Assembly (NCBI RefSeq): GCF_016756615.1
Contig: NZ_AP023262.1
Coordinates: 6,201,501-6,265,500, forward strand
DNA from: Mesorhizobium sp. L-8-3
GTDB lineage: Bacteria; Pseudomonadota; Alphaproteobacteria; Rhizobiales; Rhizobiaceae
Direction: 5' to 3'
Length of the DNA stretch: 64,000 nt
The stretch's first letter is position 1. Each line of letters starts with the position of its first letter. This document shows, piece after piece, positions 8,128 to 17,226 of the stretch. The notes beneath the pieces are model-generated. The model made no database searches. It worked only from the letters and a program-made list of their open reading frames with translations, and was not told where the DNA came from. Made by a program: the position numbers and the translations under genes.

Positions 8128-8730
8128 ATGAATGTAAGCGGAACCACGACCCGCAGGGCCGAAATTGCGATGGCGGCACGCTCGCTGATTGCCGAGCGCG
8201 GCTTCGAGGGGCTGCGGACGCGCGACATCGCCGAGCGGGTGGGCATCAATATCGCCACCTTGCACTACCACATACCGACCAAGCAGAGCCTGATCGAACT
8301 CGTGGCCCAGTCGCTTCGGGACGATTTCATTGCTCAATCCGAAGCGCGCCCGCGTGCCGGCCTCTCCCCGCTTCAGAAGATCCGTCTGGAGTTCGACGAC
8401 TTCCGCGACACGCTCGTGAAAAATCCGGAACTTTTCGTCGTTCTTACCGAGTTGAGGATCCGAGCACGGCGCGACAAGAAGGTTGCAGCCGCCATCGGCC
8501 CGATGACGGCCTACTGGCATCGGCAGTGGAGCGAAATCCTGTCCGCCGGCCGCGACGACGGCAGTCTGCGGCCAGATCTCGACCCCGCCGCCGCGGCAAC
8601 CATGGTGATCGGTGCCCTCATGGCGTCGGAGCGGTTTTCCGACGATCCGGCAGCCCATTTCGACCGCGTGGCCGCCGAACTCGAGCGCGCCCTCACGAAC
8701 CCCGCCGCCATTTACAGGTCAAGCCCATGA
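8128..8730 (+). CDS. TetR/AcrR family transcriptional regulator
   Basis: The regulator has 200 residues from ATG 8128, preceded by GGAGAG; an in-frame ATG at 8104 lies within the operator and is less likely. An N-terminal TetR helix-turn-helix is clear (L-R-T-R-D-I-A-E-R-V-G-I-N-I-A-T-L-H-Y-H). The rest is the variable ligand-binding and dimerisation domain. Its stop overlaps the ATG of the MFS transporter gene (ATGA), so the two form one operon. It probably represses itself and the pump and is released by a substrate of the pump; the ligand cannot be read from sequence. Confidence 0.88.
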   Translation: MNVSGTTTRRAEIAMAARSLIAERGFEGLRTRDIAERVGINIATLHYHIPTKQSLIELVAQSLRDDFIAQSEARPRAGLSPLQKIRLEFDDFRDTLVKNPELFVVLTELRIRARRDKKVAAAIGPMTAYWHRQWSEILSAGRDDGSLRPDLDPAAAATMVIGALMASERFSDDPAAHFDRVAAELERALTNPAAIYRSSP

Positions 8731-10229
8731 ACATGCCCGCACCGACAGCAGAGGCCTATCCGCGCCGCTGGGCGGCCCTCGCCATCCTGCTTCTCGCCGC
8801 ATTCATGAATCTCGTCGACCTGTCGATCGTCAATGTCGCCCTGCCCAGCATGCAGCGCAACATGGATGCCACCAGCGCCCAGATCGAGTGGGTCGCGGCG
8901 GCCTATGTGATGGCTTTCGCGCTCGGGCTGCTTCCCTTCGGCCGCCTGGGCGACCGCATCGGACGCAAGCGCATGTTCTTGCTGGGTGTCGGGGGCTTCA
9001 CCTTGTTCTCGATGTTGTGCGGCATGGCCCCGACCATGACCACGCTGATCGCGGCTCGGGCGCTGCAAGGCCTCGCCGGCGCCATGATGATCCCGCAGGT
9101 GCTGGCCCTGGCGCAGATCATGTTCCCACCCGAGGAACGCGCTCTCGCCTTCTCGCTGTTCGGGCTGTCCGCCGGGCTGGCGTCGGTGACCGGCCCGCTG
9201 GCGGGCGGCCTCCTGATCGACGCCAACCTTTTCGGCCTCGACTGGCGGCCGATCTTCCTCGTCAACCTGCCGATCGGGCTGCTTGCGATTCTTGCCGCCG
9301 CCATGGTGGTGCCGGCGACCGGTGCGAACCGGGACCTCAGGAACGATTGGGGTGGCATGCTGATCGCCGGGCTTTCCGTCTTCCTGCTGATCTTTCCGCT
9401 GATCGAGGGCCATTCCTATGGATGGCCGAGTTGGGCCTTCGTCATGATCGCAGCGGCAATCGCCGGCTTTGCGCTCTTTTTTCTCTACGAACGCTGGCGT
9501 GCGCGGCAAAATGCCAGCGAGTTGCTGCCGGTTGCCTTGCTCGGAAACACCAATTTCCTGTTGGGATCGATGATGACGATCGTCTTCTTCAGCGGTGTCT
9601 CCGGCTTCTTTCTGGTGCTCGCCATCTTCCTGCAGAGCGGTTTCGGCTTCACGCCCCTCCAGTCGGGCCTCACCACCACGCCCTTTCCCGTGGGCGTGCT
9701 GATCGCCTCGGTCGTTTCAGGCCGCCTCGGCCTGCGCTGGTCCCGACAGCGCATAGCGCTCGGCGCGCTGTGCCTGGCCGCCGGCATGCTGATCCTGCGC
9801 GTCATCGTCGGCGGGACCGGTGATGCCGTCGACCACTGGGATCTCTTGGTGCCGCTCATCCTGTGCGGCTTCGGCATGGGCGTCGGCATCTCGCCCATGT
9901 TCCAGACGGTGCTGTCGGGCGTGCCCCCGCGCGACGCCGGCTCCGGCTCAGGAGCGCTGCAATCCTTCCAGCAGATTGGCAGCGCGGTCGGTATCGCCAT
10001 CACGGGCCAGATCTTCTTTTCAACGCTGACCGCCCGGTTTGCCGCGGGATCGGCGAAACACCCGGCCTATGTCGTCGGCTTCGAAGGCGCATTGCTCTAC
10101 GAAGTGCTGGCGTTTCTTGCCGTGGCCGGCCTCGTCCTCTTGCTGAAGGCGCCGCCGGCTGGCGCGCATCCCGGTCGCGGCGGCGCGCGGCCTCAGCCAC
10201 AGGAACAGGCCGTCGCCGCCGAAATCTGA
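8727..10229 (+). CDS. MFS multidrug efflux transporter, DHA2 (EmrB/QacA) type
   Basis: The 500-residue polytopic membrane protein has about 14 hydrophobic segments, the DHA2 layout. MFS motif A is visible (G-R-L-G-D-R-I-G-R-K-R-M), and so is motif C (G-P-L-A-G-G in the fifth helix). Such proteins export drugs or toxic metabolites by proton antiport. ATG 8727 overlaps the stop of the TetR gene. No membrane-fusion (EmrA-like) partner is adjacent. The tail after the last helix is short and Gly/Pro-rich. The exported compound is unknown. Confidence 0.9.
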   Translation: MNMPAPTAEAYPRRWAALAILLLAAFMNLVDLSIVNVALPSMQRNMDATSAQIEWVAAAYVMAFALGLLPFGRLGDRIGRKRMFLLGVGGFTLFSMLCGMAPTMTTLIAARALQGLAGAMMIPQVLALAQIMFPPEERALAFSLFGLSAGLASVTGPLAGGLLIDANLFGLDWRPIFLVNLPIGLLAILAAAMVVPATGANRDLRNDWGGMLIAGLSVFLLIFPLIEGHSYGWPSWAFVMIAAAIAGFALFFLYERWRARQNASELLPVALLGNTNFLLGSMMTIVFFSGVSGFFLVLAIFLQSGFGFTPLQSGLTTTPFPVGVLIASVVSGRLGLRWSRQRIALGALCLAAGMLILRVIVGGTGDAVDHWDLLVPLILCGFGMGVGISPMFQTVLSGVPPRDAGSGSGALQSFQQIGSAVGIAITGQIFFSTLTARFAAGSAKHPAYVVGFEGALLYEVLAFLAVAGLVLLLKAPPAGAHPGRGGARPQPQEQAVAAEI

Positions 10230-10301
10230 AGCTCAGCCTGTTGCTCGTGCCTGCGCGGCAGCCGTCGCCGGAGCCAGCTTGGCTCCCTGCGGCGGCAAAC
10301 G

Positions 10302-11255
10302 TCATTCCGCGGGCTGCGGCCTTGCGGGATAGCCGTTCGGATGTGGCGGTACCGCCTTCAGATAGGCGGCGATCGCGGCGCGGTCCTCCGGCGTCAGCTT
10401 CGCCATATTCTGCTGCACAGGCACCATCGCGCCGCCAACGGAATCGAAGTCGGGCGTGAAGCCGGTTTCCAGGAAACCCGAGATATCGCCCTCGGACCAG
10501 GAGTCGATGCCACCCTCGCCGCCGGTGATATTTGGCACCACCCCTTCGCCCTCGGCAGCGACGGCGCCGGCGAGCCATTGGCCCCGCTCGATGCCGCCGG
10601 TGAAGGCGCGCGGCGTATGGCACTCGCCGCAATGGCCCGGCCCTTCCACGAGGTAGCGCCCGAGCCGCACTGGTTCCGCCGTGTCGTCACCGAGTGCGAT
10701 CACCGGATCGGAACGGAGATAGGCCAGCTTCCAGAGGCCGATACCGCGACGGATGTCATAGGGGAAACCGAGCACATGCGGCGGAGCCTTGCCGCCGACC
10801 TGCGGCAGTGTCTTCATGAAGGCATGGAGATCGGCGACATCCGACGGCTCCATGCGTATGTAGGAGGGGTAGGGAAACGCCGGGTAGAAGTGCTCGCCCG
10901 AAGGCGACACGCCCCGCAGCATCGCGTTGGCGAAGTCCTCGAGCGACCAGGCGCCAATGCCATCCTCCGGGTGCTGCGAAATGTTCGGCGCGACAAAAGT
11001 GCCGAAGGCCGTCTTGAGCATCAAGCCGCCGGCAAGTTCAAGTTTCGCGTCGCCTTCCGCCTTGGGCCGGGCGTGGCAGGATGTGCAGCCGCCGGCCCAG
11101 AACATGCGCTCGCCACGCTTTGCGTCACCTGTGCCGAGCGCGGCCAGTTCAGCCGCGCTCAGCCTGTTTGGTGTGGTGAGAAACCAGAAGCCTGCAGCGG
11201 CCAGGCCACCGACAATGACGGCGGCGGCCGCGAGTTTCCCGAACAGCCGCGCCAA
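10302..11255 (-). CDS. Membrane-anchored diheme cytochrome c
   Basis: The 317-residue protein has an N-terminal hydrophobic anchor (about 8-27) and two heme-binding C-x-x-C-H motifs, C-T-S-C-H near residue 58 and C-G-E-C-H near 208, each followed by a cytochrome c fold. It resembles the cytochrome subunits of alcohol/gluconate dehydrogenases and related periplasmic electron carriers, but no dehydrogenase gene is adjacent. The only suitable start is TTG at 11255, 7 bp after the stop of the cytochrome c556-like gene, so the two form an operon. The redox partner is unknown. Confidence 0.85.
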   Translation of the reverse strand: MARLFGKLAAAAVIVGGLAAAGFWFLTTPNRLSAAELAALGTGDAKRGERMFWAGGCTSCHARPKAEGDAKLELAGGLMLKTAFGTFVAPNISQHPEDGIGAWSLEDFANAMLRGVSPSGEHFYPAFPYPSYIRMEPSDVADLHAFMKTLPQVGGKAPPHVLGFPYDIRRGIGLWKLAYLRSDPVIALGDDTAEPVRLGRYLVEGPGHCGECHTPRAFTGGIERGQWLAGAVAAEGEGVVPNITGGEGGIDSWSEGDISGFLETGFTPDFDSVGGAMVPVQQNMAKLTPEDRAAIAAYLKAVPPHPNGYPARPQPAE

Positions 11256-11262
11256 GCCGGGG

Positions 11263-11703
11263 TCAGCCCTTCTTGATGCGGAAGGTTTCGTGGCAGCCGC
11301 CGCAATTGGCGCCGATCGCGCCGAATTGCGCTTTCAGCGCATCGACATCTTTTGGGGCGGCGGCAACGGCCGCGGCCGTGTCGGCCCTGAACTTGTCCAC
11401 CTTGGCCTGGAACTCCGTCGGCTCTTCCCAGATCTTGGGCGAGGCGGTTGTCTTCTCGCCCGTGTCGCTGCCCGCGGGGAACAACGCTGCGACGTCGATC
11501 TTCTGCGCATTCTCGCTGAGTTGCGTGAGAGCAGCCATCACCGCAGCTTGATCGAAAGGCTTTTCGCCCTTCACGATCGGCGCCAGCACGCTGGCCGCCT
11601 TGCCGTTCGCCTTCATGAGCGCTTGCCTGTCGGCGATCGGATCTGCGAATGCGGCCGATCCGGCCAGTGCAAGAACTGAGATGGCGAGTATGAGCTTTCT
11701 CAT
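11263..11703 (-). CDS. Cytochrome c556/c'-type periplasmic protein
   Basis: The 146-residue protein has a Sec signal peptide (cleavage near A-A-F-A/D-P). The predicted mature four-helix protein carries its single heme motif C-G-G-C-H (134-138) close to the C-terminus, which is diagnostic for the c556/c' group. Met30 in the first mature helix is a candidate axial ligand. It precedes the diheme cytochrome gene with a 7 bp gap, so electron transfer between the two is plausible inference. ATG 11703 is chosen over an upstream in-frame codon because it gives the signal peptide directly. Confidence 0.88.
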   Translation of the reverse strand: MRKLILAISVLALAGSAAFADPIADRQALMKANGKAASVLAPIVKGEKPFDQAAVMAALTQLSENAQKIDVAALFPAGSDTGEKTTASPKIWEEPTEFQAKVDKFRADTAAAVAAAPKDVDALKAQFGAIGANCGGCHETFRIKKG

Positions 11704-11802
11704 GAAGTCCTCCGGTTGTGGAAATGCCGCCCCTTGTCGGCAACGCGAAAGCTGGACCAAAACTTCCGCGAAATCGCTACACGCTTCCGTGAACGCTCAT
11801 AC

Positions 11803-11834
11803 ACAAACAAGAACCCCCGGCGATGCCGGGGGCC
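11803..11834 (-). terminator. Rho-independent terminator of sodB
   Basis: A perfect 8 bp GC-rich stem (CCCCCGGC at 11814-11821 and GCCGGGGG at 11825-11832) with a 3-nt loop is followed on the minus strand by TTCTTGTTTG. It lies about 25 bp after the sodB stop. Confidence 0.88.
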
Positions 11835-11855
11835 ATCCGTCTCGGAATGCTGCGA

Positions 11856-12458
11856 TCAGCCTTTGGCCTTCTCGTAGAGTTCCAGCACGTAATCCCAGTT
11901 GATGAGGCTGTCGACGAAGGCTTCCAGATATTTCGGCCGGGCGTTGCGGTAGTCGATGTAGTAGGAGTGCTCCCACACGTCGACGCCGAGAATCGGCGTG
12001 GCGCCGTGGACCAGCGGGTTCTCGCCGTTCGGTGTCTTGGAGACAGCGAGCTTGCCGTCCTTTACCGAGAGCCAGGCCCAGCCCGAGCCGAACTGGGTGG
12101 TGCCGGCTGCGATGAAGTCGGCCTTGAACTTGTCGTAGCCGCCGAGGTCGCTGTCGATCGCCTTCTGCAGTGCGCCCGGAAGCTTGTTGCCGCCGCCACC
12201 CTTCTTCATCCACTTCCAGAAATGGATGTGGTTGTAGTGCTGGCCTGCATTGTTGAAGAGACCGGGATTCTTGCCGAAGGACTGCTTGACGATCTCCTCG
12301 AGGGAGAGGTTGTCCATTCCGGCCTCGGCCGCCAGCTTGTTGCCGTTGTCGACATAGGCCTTGTGGTGCTTGTCGTGATGATATTCCAGCGTTTCCCTCG
12401 ACATGAAGGGCTGCAGAGCTTCGTAGTCATAGGGCAATTCGGGCAGTTCGAAAGCCAT
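11856..12458 (-). CDS. sodB: Superoxide dismutase, Fe type
   Basis: The 200-residue protein is complete for the Fe/Mn superoxide dismutase family. Expected metal ligands are His27, His77, Asp160 (in D-V-W-E-H) and His164. Gln73 sits in the outer-sphere position typical of iron enzymes (N-N-A-G-Q). The enzyme dismutates superoxide to hydrogen peroxide and dioxygen; with no signal peptide it is cytoplasmic. It is monocistronic with a strong terminator. Metal preference is judged from one residue, so a cambialistic enzyme is possible. Confidence 0.95.
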   Translation of the reverse strand: MAFELPELPYDYEALQPFMSRETLEYHHDKHHKAYVDNGNKLAAEAGMDNLSLEEIVKQSFGKNPGLFNNAGQHYNHIHFWKWMKKGGGGNKLPGALQKAIDSDLGGYDKFKADFIAAGTTQFGSGWAWLSVKDGKLAVSKTPNGENPLVHGATPILGVDVWEHSYYIDYRNARPKYLEAFVDSLINWDYVLELYEKAKG

Positions 12459-12565
12459 GGATCATACTCCTTCTTTGGCAATGTCCGGGCAGGTCCTGCT
12501 CCGGAAGATAGGCGGGTTTTGCGACAGCTCAACCGCACGATCGCGGTTTGCGCGGAAATATCCGG

Positions 12566-13444
12566 TCACTTCCCGGCGCTCGAATGCGCCCAGTCCCAAT
12601 AGAGCTTGCGCGCCTTCCTGGCCACCGGTCCGGGCTGCAGGATTCGCTGCTCGATGCGTGTCACCGGCACGACTTTGGAATGGTTGCCCGTCGAGAAGAT
12701 CTCGTCGGCTTCCATGAATTCGCGAACCGACAAGGTCCGTTCGACCGTCTGCATCCCGTCCTCGGCGAGCAACGAAATGGTCCGCGAGCGGGTGATGCCG
12801 GAAAGGAATGTTCCGTTGGCGGCCGGCGTGAAGACCACGCCGTCCTTGACCATGAAGATGTTGGACGAGCCGGTTTCGGCGACGTTGCCCAGCATGTCCA
12901 GAACGAGGGCATTGTCGAAGCCGCGCATCTTGGCCTCCATGATCGCCCGTCCGTTGTTGGGGTAGAGACATCCGGCCTTGGCGTTCGTAGGCATTGTCTC
13001 CAGCGAAGGCCGGCGGAAAGGCGAAACCGTCACGGAAAAACCTTCCGGCGGAAGCATCGGCGATTCGTAGAGGCAGAGGCAGAAGCGGGTCGAGGCCGGG
13101 TCGGCCGGCACCCCCATATAGCCACCATGCTCGGCCCAATACATCGGCCGGATATAGACAGCCGTCTTGCCATCGAATTTGCGCAGGCCCTCCCAGGTCA
13201 GCCGGCAGATGGTCTCTGCCGTCTCGGTCGGCTTCAGCCCGAGCGCGATGGCGGAGGCATTGACCCGGCGCGCATGCCGGTCGAGGTCGGGGGCCACGCC
13301 TTCGAACCACCGCGCCCCGTCAAAGACACTGCTGCCCAGCCACATGGCGTGCGAGCGTGGGCCGACGATCGCGACATTGCCCTCATGCCAGTCGCCATCG
13401 ACAAAGGTCCAGGTCCTGGATTGCGCGGGGGTCGCCAAGCTCAT
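12566..13444 (-). CDS. Branched-chain amino acid aminotransferase (class IV PLP)
   Basis: The 292-residue class IV aminotransferase has the fold's conserved stretches: R-P-M-Y-W in the centre, the likely PLP lysine in T-N-A-K-A-G-C-L-Y, E-T-G-S-S-N-I-F and S-G-I-T-R-S. It is annotated as branched-chain aminotransferase, exchanging amino groups between Leu/Ile/Val and 2-oxoglutarate, but D-amino acid aminotransferase and 4-amino-4-deoxychorismate lyase share this fold. Two ATGs lie 6 bp apart; the inner one (13444) is preferred because GGAG is well spaced from it. It stands alone, divergent from the HAD gene. Confidence 0.83.
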   Translation of the reverse strand: MSLATPAQSRTWTFVDGDWHEGNVAIVGPRSHAMWLGSSVFDGARWFEGVAPDLDRHARRVNASAIALGLKPTETAETICRLTWEGLRKFDGKTAVYIRPMYWAEHGGYMGVPADPASTRFCLCLYESPMLPPEGFSVTVSPFRRPSLETMPTNAKAGCLYPNNGRAIMEAKMRGFDNALVLDMLGNVAETGSSNIFMVKDGVVFTPAANGTFLSGITRSRTISLLAEDGMQTVERTLSVREFMEADEIFSTGNHSKVVPVTRIEQRILQPGPVARKARKLYWDWAHSSAGK

Positions 13445-13605
13445 CGGCATGCTCCATCTTTTCGACGTGGCCCTATGCAGAATACCTTTGCGGTGCGATC
13501 GTCAACCGGGTTGACGAGAGAATCGCTCGGTCCAGTACATGCGCCAGCCATGGTCCGCGGCAGGGGCGGTGCATGCGGGAAACTCTGGCGACGCAAGAGG
13601 AAGCC

Positions 13606-14268
13606 ATGCGCCATTCCGCCTACGTGTTCGATGCCTACGGAACCTTGTTCGACGTCCATGCCGCCGTGCGCCGGCTGGCGGGCAGGATCGGCCCGGACGG
13701 CCAGATGTTCTCCGAGATCTGGCGCGCCAAGCAACTCGAATATTCCTGGACCCGCAGCATGATGGGCGCCTATGCCGATTTCTGGCAGCTCACCGAGCAG
13801 GCGCTCGACTTTGCCTTCCAGAAGATCCCGTCGGCCGACCCCAAGCTCCGCGCCGAGTTGCTCGACGCCTATTGGCATCTCGATTGCTACCCCGAGGTGC
13901 CCGCCGTACTGAAGGCGCTGAAGGCCGACGGCGCGCGTCTGGCCATCCTCTCCAACGGTTCTCCCAGGATGCTGGAAGCGGCCGTGAAGTCCGCGGCACT
14001 GGACCACGTCCTCGACGAGATATTCTCGGTCGACGCGCTGCGCCGGTTCAAGACGGACCCTTCCGTCTACGACATGGCAACGACAGCATGGCGGCTCTAT
14101 CCGAGTGCGGTCTCCTTTCAGTCGTCGAATCGCTGGGACGTTGCGGGTGCGACGAAGTTCGGTTTCCGCACGGTCTGGATCAACCGCACCGCTCAGCCCG
14201 ACGAGTATCGCGACCTTAGCCCCGACGTCATCCTGCCGTCCCTCGAAGGACTGCTCGCGGCGGGTTGA
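13606..14268 (+). CDS. Haloacid dehalogenase, type II
   Basis: The 220-residue HAD-superfamily hydrolase resembles L-2-haloacid dehalogenases. Motif I is F-D-A-Y-G-T-L-F-D with the nucleophilic Asp, motif II is I-L-S-N-G-S, the lysine lies in R-F-K-T-D-P-S-V-Y, and motif III is S-S-N-R-W-D-V-A-G-A. These enzymes hydrolyse 2-haloalkanoic acids to 2-hydroxyacids; the natural substrate may be a different small acid. ATG 13606 has an excellent AGAGGAA site; the in-frame codon 33 bp upstream does not. It is convergent with nothing and followed by a 258 bp gap. Confidence 0.87.
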   Translation: MRHSAYVFDAYGTLFDVHAAVRRLAGRIGPDGQMFSEIWRAKQLEYSWTRSMMGAYADFWQLTEQALDFAFQKIPSADPKLRAELLDAYWHLDCYPEVPAVLKALKADGARLAILSNGSPRMLEAAVKSAALDHVLDEIFSVDALRRFKTDPSVYDMATTAWRLYPSAVSFQSSNRWDVAGATKFGFRTVWINRTAQPDEYRDLSPDVILPSLEGLLAAG

Positions 14269-14526
14269 CCCACCCTTGAAGCGGGGCACTTCCAGTCCCT
14301 CAGTCGACGCATCGTGCGCCGTCAGGGAAGCCGCCTCGATTCTCGACGTCGGAACGCCAGTGGCAGAAATGCAACAAGGCCGGAACCTTCACAACTTCGC
14401 CTTGCTTTCTTCACCCTGAAGTCGGAATTCGAACCGCCTATCGCCCTCGACTTCAACGGGAGGAAAAGACGCCTCGTCCCGACCGGGACGGCCACGCATT
14501 CTTTGAACTGCAAGAACAAGGTCATC

Positions 14527-15252
14527 ATGTCCGCGACTTCGCCTGCCTCCCTCACCCGCCGCCGCCTCCTCTCCCTCTCCGCCGCCGGCGCCGCATCCGT
14601 GGCGCTCTCGGCCTGCACGACATTTCGCCACGACATTTCCGTACCACCCAAGGTAAAGCCGCCGGTCAGCGTCGATCCCGCCTTCGGCAGCTACGAGATG
14701 ATGTATGCGCCCGTCGTCGACGAGGGCTACCAGCTTCCAGGCATTCCGCTGGAGAAGATGAACCGGACGTTCCTGCGCCAGATCGTCGCCGATCCGACGG
14801 GCGAGCGGCCCGGGACGGTCGTCGTCGACACCTCGACCCACTTCCTCTACCTCGTGCGCGAGGGCGGCGAGGCGATCCGCTATGGCGTCGGTCTGGGGCG
14901 CGCCGGATTCGCCTGGTCCGGCCGCGCGGTCATCCAGTGGAAGCGCAAGTGGCCGAAGTGGACCCCGCCGGACGACATGATCGCCCGCCAGCCGGAGCTC
15001 GAAAAGTACAGCGTCAGGAACGGCGGAATGGAGCCGGGCCTGACGAACCCGCTCGGCGCGCGGGCCCTCTACATTTTCCACAACAACGAGGACACGCTCT
15101 ATCGTGTCCATGGCTCGCCGGAATGGTGGACCATCGGCAAGTCGGTCTCATCGGGCTGCGTGCGCATGCTCAATCAGGACGTGATGGATCTCTACGATCG
15201 GGTACCCAACAAGACCCCGATCGTGGTCACCAACGGTATCGGCGTCAGCTGA
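14527..15252 (+). CDS. L,D-transpeptidase (YkuD family), Tat/lipoprotein-type signal
   Basis: The 241-residue protein starts with T-R-R-R-L-L-S-L, a twin-arginine-like motif, then a hydrophobic stretch ending in the lipobox L-S-A-C, so it is likely exported and lipid-anchored. The YkuD domain (about 90-240) shows V-H-G-S and the catalytic block S-S-G-C-V-R-M. Such enzymes form 3-3 crosslinks in peptidoglycan or attach proteins to it; polar-growing Hyphomicrobiales carry many copies. The start is ATG 14527, because the frame upstream lacks a credible leader. Confidence 0.9.
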   Translation: MSATSPASLTRRRLLSLSAAGAASVALSACTTFRHDISVPPKVKPPVSVDPAFGSYEMMYAPVVDEGYQLPGIPLEKMNRTFLRQIVADPTGERPGTVVVDTSTHFLYLVREGGEAIRYGVGLGRAGFAWSGRAVIQWKRKWPKWTPPDDMIARQPELEKYSVRNGGMEPGLTNPLGARALYIFHNNEDTLYRVHGSPEWWTIGKSVSSGCVRMLNQDVMDLYDRVPNKTPIVVTNGIGVS

Positions 15253-15282
15253 CCCGATATAAGACATCCCAAAATGGCACGC

Positions 15283-15306
15283 CTGTTCCGGGAGTTCCCG
15301 GAACAG
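15283..15306. terminator. Perfect inverted repeat between convergent genes
   Basis: CTGTTCCGGGA (15283-15293) and its exact complement (15296-15306) are separated by 2 nt, between the L,D-transpeptidase stop and the convergent HerA-like gene. No T-tract follows on either side, so it may be a bidirectional terminator or an mRNA-stabilising hairpin. Confidence 0.5.
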
Positions 15307-15334
15307 ATCGCCCGGAACCGGCCGGAAGGTCGGT

Positions 15335-16903
15335 TCAGAACCCCTTCTTCAGGCTTCCCAGGATGCCACGCACAAGGGCGCGGCCAACCTGCGACCCCAC
15401 CGAGCGCACGACTGACTTGATCGCGGCCTCGGTCACCGATTGACGGTTGGACGGGCGCGGCGCGCGATAGGTCGTACGCGAGCGGCCGGAAGGCGCGGGC
15501 TCGGCATCTCCGAAACCGTCGGGCAGCGTCCAACGCGATCGCCCGCCGCCCTGCTGGCCTGCGTCGCGCTGCTGCGCCTCTTCCTCGGCCTTGGCCCGGT
15601 CGGCAGCCCGCTTCTGCAGGATCTCGAAGGCCGATTCGCGATCGACCGTCTGGTCATACTGGCCGGCCACCGGACTTGCAGCCATGATGCCCTGGCGCTC
15701 CTGCGGCGTAACCGGTCCAAGGCGCGACGCGGGCGGGCGGATCAGTGTTCGCTGGACCATCGACGGAATGCCCTTCGCCTCGAGCGTGGACACCAGTGCC
15801 TCGCCGGTGCCGAGCCGGGTGATGGCGTCGGCGCAGTTGAAGTCGGGGTTCGGGCGGAAGGTGTCGGCCGCGGTCTTCACCGCCTTCTGCTCGCGTGGCG
15901 TATAGGCACGCAAGGCATGCTGGATACGATTGCCGAGTTGGGCCAGTACCGTCTCGGGCACGTCGAGCGGGTTCTGCGTGACGAAATAGACGCCCACGCC
16001 CTTGGAACGGATCAGCCGCACGACCTGCTCGACGCGGTCGACGAGGATCTTCGGCGCGTCGTCGAACAACAGATGCGCCTCGTCGAAGAAAAAGACCAGC
16101 TTCGGCTTGTCGGGATCACCAACCTCGGGCAGTTCCTCGAACAGCTCGGAAAGCAGCCATAACAGGAACGTGGCGTAGAGCCGCGGATTCATCATCAGCT
16201 TGTCGGCGGCCAGCACGTTGATCGCGCCACGTCCGTCACGCGTGGTGCGCATAAGATCCGAGATTTTCAGCGCCGGCTCGGCGAAGAAGTTCGCCGCCCC
16301 CTGCTGCTCCAGAATCAGCAGCGAGCGCTGGATCGCCCCGACCGACGGCTTGGTGACGTTGCCGTAGCGCGCTCCGATCTCGTCGGCGCGTTCGGCTATG
16401 TTGGCCAGCAGCGCCTGGAGGTCCTTGAGATCGAGAAGGGCCATACCCTCCTCGTCGGCGATCCGGAAGGCGATGTTGACGATGCCTTCCTGGGCTTCGG
16501 TGAGGTTCATCAGCCGCGACAGGAGCAGCGGCCCCATCTCCGATATGGTGGCGCGAATCGGATGGCCCTGCTGGCCGAAGAGATCCCAGAAGATGACCGG
16601 GAATTCCTGGAATTCATACGGGTCGAGCTTCACCGCCTCGGCGCGCTTGCTCAGGAAGTCCTGCGCCGTGCCCATCGCCGCGATGCCGGAAAGGTCGCCC
16701 TTGATGTCGGCCGCGAAGACCGGAACGCCGGCATTGGAGAAGCCTTCCGCGAGGATCTGAAGCGTCACCGTCTTGCCGGTGCCCGTGGCCCCGGTCACCA
16801 ATCCGTGGCGGTTGCCGTATTTCAGCAGCAGTTCTTCGGGCCGCTGGTAGCTGTCGTCCGGCTTGCGGCTGGCACCGAGGAAAATACTGCTTTCGTCCGC
16901 CAT
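15335..16903 (-). CDS. HerA-like ATPase (DUF853 family)
   Basis: The 522-residue P-loop ATPase has Walker A G-A-T-G-T-G-K-T near residue 40, A-D-I-K-G-D-L-S-G after it, and Walker B L-V-F-F-F-D-E-A-H near residue 275, followed by a Q-N-P-L-D-V-P sensor-like block. This matches the DUF853 branch of HerA/FtsK-type hexameric translocases, which are widespread in proteobacteria and little studied. A Gln/Gly-rich tail (about 430-490) precedes a basic C-terminus. ATG 16903 has a GGAGG site. No NurA or DUF4297 nuclease partner is adjacent, so there is no support for a defence role. Confidence 0.82.
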   Translation of the reverse strand: MADESSIFLGASRKPDDSYQRPEELLLKYGNRHGLVTGATGTGKTVTLQILAEGFSNAGVPVFAADIKGDLSGIAAMGTAQDFLSKRAEAVKLDPYEFQEFPVIFWDLFGQQGHPIRATISEMGPLLLSRLMNLTEAQEGIVNIAFRIADEEGMALLDLKDLQALLANIAERADEIGARYGNVTKPSVGAIQRSLLILEQQGAANFFAEPALKISDLMRTTRDGRGAINVLAADKLMMNPRLYATFLLWLLSELFEELPEVGDPDKPKLVFFFDEAHLLFDDAPKILVDRVEQVVRLIRSKGVGVYFVTQNPLDVPETVLAQLGNRIQHALRAYTPREQKAVKTAADTFRPNPDFNCADAITRLGTGEALVSTLEAKGIPSMVQRTLIRPPASRLGPVTPQERQGIMAASPVAGQYDQTVDRESAFEILQKRAADRAKAEEEAQQRDAGQQGGGRSRWTLPDGFGDAEPAPSGRSRTTYRAPRPSNRQSVTEAAIKSVVRSVGSQVGRALVRGILGSLKKGF

Positions 16904-17226
16904 GGTTTCGACCTCCGCACAGGACAATGGATCAAGGGGCCAGCCGGCCCTGGGGCAAGTATTCGGGCAAGGTATAATGAGGCGCCGATGGCGTCACAAT
17001 GGCGTTGCACGAAAATGCGCCGTTACAGGCTCGCCGTTCCGGGATAGCTTGGTCATTCCGAATAGGGCTGTGATGGGGAGCGTTGCCGGTGACATGCGTG
17101 ACATATGCCTATGACAAACGGGGTGGCGACCGCGCCCCGAAGAAGTGTTCAGCTTTGTTGCGTTGCGGCGGGGAGCGGGTATTAAAGTCTGCTGATCCTG
17201 CTCGACGAGGCTGGCGATAGGGAGGA
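16904..17226. other. Divergent intergenic region upstream of mutA
   Basis: This 323 bp region separates the HerA-like gene and mutA. A TATAAT hexamer lies at 16973-16978 on the plus strand, but no good -35 is visible 16-18 bp upstream, so it is a weak promoter candidate. GGAGG occurs directly before mutA. No coding frame or repeat is supported. Confidence 0.4.

Noticed and set aside
15335..16903. HerA-like ATPase as part of an antiphage defence pair
   Set aside because: No nuclease, SIR2 or DUF4297 partner is adjacent; the DUF853 branch is common as a single chromosomal gene.
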